A stretch of 64,000 nucleotides of DNA, taken from assembly GCA_947034885.2 (NCBI GenBank), contig OX344755.2, positions 8,000,501-8,064,500 of the forward strand. Direction: 5' to 3'. The DNA comes from Thuidium tamariscinum. Its lineage: Eukaryota > Streptophyta > Bryopsida > Hypnales > Thuidiaceae. Position numbers and translations under genes: made by a program. The notes under the pieces are model-generated. The model had not been told where the DNA came from, ran no database searches, and saw only the letters and a list, made by a program, of their open reading frames with translations. Of the stretch, positions 58,621-64,000 are shown piece by piece (within the stretch, counting starts at the first letter, position 1; the number at the start of each line of letters is the position of its first letter).

Positions 58621-61180
58621 TTTAGTTGTGTATGACATTTTTGCATTGAACTTTAATTTTAAAAATGAGAGAAATCTACATTATTTGAATATAATCTTAA
58701 CTAACTCTAACTACTTCAATTTAAAAGCCTACATTACTTAAGCTACTTCAAACATCTATGCTATTTTTCATATTAAATAAAAGCTTATGCTTTCACATCT
58801 ACAAAAAATATTAAATAAATGAATATAAATCTGCACATTTAATCAAAAATTATACATCATAAGTTTTCAAATTTGAAGTATAGTGGGTTGTACTTAGAGT
58901 GGATAGTGAGGAACCATGTCAAAAACAATGAAAACCATACATGATTTATAGAAAGGATACATGTGTCAATTTTCCATTGGTTGTAAAAATTTTACACATA
59001 TTTTAAAAGAGATATAGTATCCACTTTTCTATTGAACGTAAAACTTTTACATTCAATCTACAACCCTAATTTCTTCAACAACTTTGTCTTCAATAGCATG
59101 TCTCATTCTCCTTAATTGTCCCTTCATGCTCCTATATTGTCTACAAATGACAAAGAAAGCATCATAAACACAAAAACAAGTGAATAAAAAGCATTAACAA
59201 CAAGAATGACGAAGACAATGAAATAATAATAATAATACAACTATCATAAAATGTCAACATTCAAAATTTCAAACATACTCTAATACTAAATTCCTTATTC
59301 AAAATTCACAAGCACTTCATTCTACTACAATTCAATTGAAAGAATCAACATACTTACAAATGGAGATACAAATTGCCGAACCCTAAATCTTCTAATTCAC
59401 CTCCACATATGACATGCAGTGATGCAAATTGCTTAACATGACATTGTAGTGCAAAATCTTTTTTTACATGCATCAAATTGGTTTTCTACTTTTGAAAATG
59501 ATATCAAAATTACTGAATTTCAAGCAAATACAAAACAATAGGCAGTTGGCTCTTCCAAAAGAATATAATACCTAACATCTTAGTGAAACACTTAATGTCC
59601 TATGTTTCATCTTTGGCCTACTTTTTGTATTTTGGTTTGCTTTGTCTCCTTCCATAAAGAGCTTAGTACTGTTGGCTTATTGCACAATAAAAATAAATAA
59701 AAAAATCATAGGTTTTAGCATGTTGCATTAAAAATGGCTTTCAAAAATTAAAAACTTCAAATAGTACTTGCAAATATTGCTTGTTGAGAGGATCATTGCC
59801 ATGACATTTGACCTCTCTTTAATAATTACAAAGAAGAACATATTCATCACTCAAATGTATTCTACATTAAGTAGCAAGAACAAGAATAATTAAAGCAAGA
59901 GCAATGATCATGTACTAATAGGGAAGAAGATGTTAAAAAAAGATTTGAATAGTCAAGTAATGTTAAGGAAAGAATGTGCATCCTTTAAACATTAAATCGT
60001 ATATTTGTAAAACCTTTGATTAGTATCCTCCTACCAAAATCTTTTCATCGGTAAGAGGGCTCCAATGCACCGTGGATGGTAACCATCAATGACCATGAAA
60101 ATCTTTTCATACTTTGCAAGGAGGGGGGGAGAAAAGACGCAGTTTATAAACACCATAGATAGTGAAATAGGCTTTGTTATAATATTCACCACACTATTTT
60201 ATAACAAATATTCACCATGTAAAACTAATATTATATTTATGAGACTTGTATTGTACACATATTGCACTTAAAAATAAATTAAAGGCAAAATTTAATAAAT
60301 CATATGTCAAATAAAGAATTTAGAAATTTGTAAGCAAATATTTCTAAAATTAATTTTCTTATATATGTATAGATGTTTTTCTATGTATTGTGAGGACTTC
60401 ATTGTTTTATCATTGTGTCCATAAAAAGACCTTGTAAATTTCCTTAGAACTAGAGATTGCACTCACCCTTCATAAACTTGAGATTATTTCAAATGGTGTC
60501 GAGCTTTATACAATGATTTATGTTATATCCTCACTAGATGTTTGTTTTTTGACCATAATGACAATTCTTCACAAAACTGCTATGCCCCTTTCAAAATAAT
60601 CTTGATAGTAGGGTTGGTTAGTATAGTATATAATCCAATTATGCTCTCAAGGTTGTAATGCATTTTCCACTTTGGAACTATCCCTAGTATCATGTAGACA
60701 ATATGCCCCTATTGCATTGGCAATCAAATCAATCTAACTAATAATAGTAGATTCATCTACCAAATTTCTTTGAAAGTCAATCTTTAGTTCAGTGTTAGTT
60801 GGCCTTTCACCTATACTAATTTATTCTAATAGTAAAGGAACAAAATCACAAGCAACTACAAAATTAGTTTCACTAAAGAAATTGTGCATCATATCAATGT
60901 AAATTTATGTTATTTATTGTCTGGTTAGAAATAGTGATTCCTTTTTATTCCACGGCATCGTAGCTCAGGTACGTGTGAACAAGGACCTCGCACTTCTAAC
61001 TGATACCGCGGTTTCCGGCATCGATCCTGAATGTGCGAGTAAAGATTTGCTTCTTCAACACTGCAATTTTTTCTGTTTCGGTCCAACACTACAAACGGAC
61101 TGAATCGTAAAATGCGGCGCTTCTGAAGACCCTGTTGATCGGTGCTGAGATGATCAAATTTGGTGCACATCGGTGAGTTT
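58621..61180. other. AT-rich desert leading to the RHL1 promoter
   Basis: No coding frame to about 60900. From 60950 the base composition becomes balanced, which probably marks the RHL1 promoter and leader. Confidence 0.5.
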
Positions 61181-61197
61181 CTTAGGGTTTGGCAAGG

Positions 61198-63863
61198 ATG
61201 GCGAAGAAGAAAGTGGAGGTGGCGAGTCAGACGAAGGAGGACCAGGTGTTAGAGAAGGAGAGCAAGAGGTTGCGGGATCTTGCGCTAACGCGCGGGTTGC
61301 TGTCGGAGCAGAAAGCTGTACCGGAAGTGCCATTGCATCCAAATATTGGTAAGAATGATTTTCTGGCTTACTACTGTTTATTGGAACTCGGAAAGAAAGA
61401 ATGCGTGGTAGAAGAAATTTTTCTTCTCGTTTTTTGCTAGATTGTTATCAATGTTTCGCAGTGTCGACCGGAACGTGAGAGAGGCAGTGATCCGGGGAAA
61501 CAGACTGTGACAGAATATTTTCAGGATTGATTTTCGATCTTTGTATGTGTCCTTACAGCTTAAGGACATAGTCTCTACAATTAGTTTCGAAGTAATAGAG
61601 TCAATGCAATCAAATTTTGGAACTGTGAATGAACCTGGAAAATAAGACGCTTCGTATGAGAAGAAATTTCGCTTTGCAATGGTTGCTAGCTTGTTGTTAT
61701 TTCGCAATGCCAATAGGAAGCTGCGAGAATCCGTGTTACCGGAAAACAGAATTAAAACAGAGTATTCTCGTTCTTTAAATCCTTGTTCGGTAATAAATTG
61801 AACATTTCTTGAACTCAAACTTTTTTTGTGCACTTACAGCTCAAGAATAGAGTCTTTCGAAACAGAATCGAAAAAAACGCAGCCCAAGGCAACTAAGAAT
61901 ATTTATAGAAATTTGAGAACTGTAATCCGCTTTCCGGTATTACAGGCGGGAACTGACATTTTCTTGTCGACTCTGTGATTTTGATGTAGAGTTGATTGGA
62001 GTGAGCATTAGCCATCTTTTCTTGCTTATTTTAAGTGTAGCCACAATTTGTCAAATTCAATTGACATGAATGCATTTGCTTCGTTTGATTTCAGGTATTC
62101 TACGATGTGACGGGAAAGACGTTTGTAAAAAGGGGCACAGAAAGAACAAGTACCTATTTTCTTTTCCCGGTCTCGTTGCTCCTGTTGCAGGTGGCAAATT
62201 CGGTGATCTGACTCAACTGGACTCGAGAAATCCAATCCTGTATGTTGACTTTCCGCAGGCAAGTGGTGCTTCCCGGACACTACGTGTTCTGTTTTGCTGG
62301 CTATTTTGCAATCTTGAGACCACTGGTTTGACTCCCCATCGATGGGAATATAACACCGTTTTTTGCAGAAGACTAGTTTATCACTTATCATGCTTCTGTT
62401 ATGATGGCAGGGACGACTGAAATTATTCGGCACCATCGTTTATCCCAAGAACAAGTACATTACCCTGAACTTTGTTCGAGGGGCAGGGAACATACAATGT
62501 GAAGATATTTTTGAAAGTCTGGTAAATCATTAATTTCGACCTTATGCTTTTCATTAGCTATTGAACTGCAGAGATTTTATCGTTGGGGGACTTGTAACAA
62601 TTCATGCACTGTTATTGCCTTCATTTAGCAAGCTTATGCGTGAAACTGAATTAGTTTAATTTTTTTTAAATGGTCACTGATCAGGAGTGCAGCTGAAACA
62701 GTTGTCTTTTACGAACATGTAGAAATTAGATTACTGAATTTACTAAAGGTCTGATCTGGAATCAATTTCTTAAAGGCTTAATTCCAACATTCTTGTCACG
62801 TTTTTATTGCTGCATTTATATTTGTGTTCCAGCTAGCAGCTTAAGACAGTCGCACATGTTGGCAGGTGGTGTTTTCGGAGGCTTGGTGGATTGGTCCAAA
62901 GGAAGACAATCCAGATGAGCTCCGACTTGATATGCCTTTGGACCTTCAGCAGGTATGCCATGCATATTAGTCCAGATTTCTCCTTTCGCAGGAAGATCAT
63001 ATTAGAAGATCATGTCTAATTAACATTGACGTTCACACTTCTGCAGTATCTCTTGAATCCGGAAGTTCTGTAAATCAATAGCTCATTTCCGTTTACAATG
63101 ACAGTAAAAGTTTCCATGTTGGTTTATAATAGGGTTTTGAACCTTCATGGAAATGTGCTTTTATTGCCATCAGTGTACGCAACATAGAGTTCTGCTAAGA
63201 CTCTTCGATCTGTGGCATTGTTAAATAGGAAAAACATGCGGTGTACGACTTTGCAGGTGGAGCGGGTAATCCAAGAAATCCTAAAAATGATGCTGATTTC
63301 CAACCTTCACAATTCGAACCAGTCCAGGCATCACAGTTGGAGTCTAGTAAACTGAGCACTCCGAAGGCTCAGCTTAAAATGGACCAATGGCTTTCTCATG
63401 TGAAAGCGTCAGGAAATAAACCTTCTGACAGCAATGCTAAAGCAAAGCAAAGAATCGCAGATGAATGGGAGTCAGATGAAGATGGTGAAGGTTTAGTCAA
63501 CCTGGCAGACGTGCAAACCCCCTCACGACAATCTGCTCGTACCGCTGGGAAGAAATATTCGTAAGCATGATAAAGCATTCTTAATCAGTTACACTACGCA
63601 TTGTGCAATATCAAAGCACAAGGTGCTTTGTGATTACGTTGCTTGTAATTTCATATGAATCATGTGTTGCAATCTTTCCAATATCAGGTATGTGGAGTCG
63701 TCCTCAGAGGAGAAAGAGACAGAAGACAGCGGTGGAGATGATGATTTAGAGGCTGAACAGAGAGAACCTGAAGGCAAGACTACCAACAAGTTTTACAGAA
63801 GGAAGGCTGCAGATGATAGTTTCTTGGTTCCTGAATCACAAGCATCAAAAATGGATGTGGCAG
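61198..63863 (+). CDS. RHL1: RHL1, plant DNA topoisomerase VI subunit (partial at right edge)
   Basis: RHL1 is a DNA-binding nuclear component of the plant topoisomerase VI complex, needed for endoreduplication and root-hair growth in Arabidopsis. Exons 61198-61348, 62095-62258, 62411-62521, 62866-62952, 63229-63560 and 63688-63863 (340 aa so far), then donor GCAG|GTGGCA; the last exons lie outside the window (Arabidopsis RHL1 is about 355 aa). Conserved core: KNKYLFSFPGLVAPVAGGKF, NPILYVDFPQGRLKLFGTIV, YPKNKYITLNFVRG, VVFSEAWWIGPKEDNPDELR. An acidic Ser-rich tail (WESDEDGEGL, SSSEEKETEDSGGDDDLEAE) follows RQSARTAGKKYS, as in Arabidopsis. The intron after exon 2 starts CAG|GCAAGT, a GC-AG intron; the join FPQ-GRLKLFG matches the family, so the donor is secure. 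A telo-box (CTTAGGGTTT, 61181-61190) sits 8 bases before the ATG. Confidence 0.95.
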
Positions 63864-64000
63864 GTGGCATACGTCTTCCGTGAATATGCTTTATTGATGC
63901 AATGAGCTACCATTTGCTGTTAATTTTCTGCTTACCTCAACTTCTGAAAGTGTCAAGAAGTGGTATTATGTCAGAGAAGGTGATGCACTTGAGATATGTT
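63864..64000 (+). other. RHL1 intron, cut by the window edge
   Basis: Intron sequence after donor GCAG|GTGGCA at 63864. If the intron were retained, the frame would close at TGA 63881-63883 after seven codons. Confidence 0.6.

Overview
This is nuclear DNA from a land plant. The genes are spliced, mostly with GT-AG introns, and three point to plants: an ankyrin-kinase of the VIK/ILK type, RHL1 (plant topoisomerase VI subunit) and a plant-type CDP-diacylglycerol synthase. Several 5' leaders carry the plant telo-box AAACCCTA. I see no LTR retrotransposons; short inverted-repeat DNA elements dominate between genes. A non-seed plant, perhaps a bryophyte, is my guess, but nothing in the sequence proves it.

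Layout: small gene islands, richer in GC, sit in long AT-rich deserts. 1-1116: end of a broken pogo-like DDE transposase. 2164-4827 (-): ankyrin-repeat protein kinase, two exons. 6348-8065 (-): unrecognised multi-exon gene, middle unresolved. 8.2-12 kb: LINE tails and a possible 5' leader exon. 12-22.7 kb: desert of fold-back elements, tandem repeats, nested MITEs and one decayed coding island. 23469-27374 (+): single-RRM protein related to RBM41 and U11/U12-65K. 27.4-31.9 kb: long inverted repeats. 32247-37448 (+): CDP-diacylglycerol synthase, 12 exons, 463 aa. 38109-38181 (-): orphan copy of the first exon of the gene at 50.5 kb. 39878-40933 (-): RPF1 (Brix), intronless. 41-49.7 kb: desert with three CACTA-type palindromic MITEs, each with a perfect 3-bp target duplication. 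50521-52252 (+): unrecognised acidic protein. 53887-55248 (-): DNA primase large subunit, intronless, with five apparent small deletions and two E2F sites upstream. 55.4-61.1 kb: desert with nested MITEs. 61198-right edge (+): RHL1, running off the window.

The identifiable genes are housekeeping genes: DNA replication and endoreduplication (primase, RHL1), ribosome assembly (RPF1), phospholipid synthesis (CDS), RNA binding and signalling. Nothing suggests a cluster with a shared pathway. I found no convincing new biological system. The most interesting material is the transposon archaeology (perfect 203-bp palindromes, giant fold-backs, a 15-bp target duplication around a tiny LINE tail), the duplicated orphan exon, and deletion-only frame breaks in two conserved genes, which look more like assembly indels than true pseudogenes.
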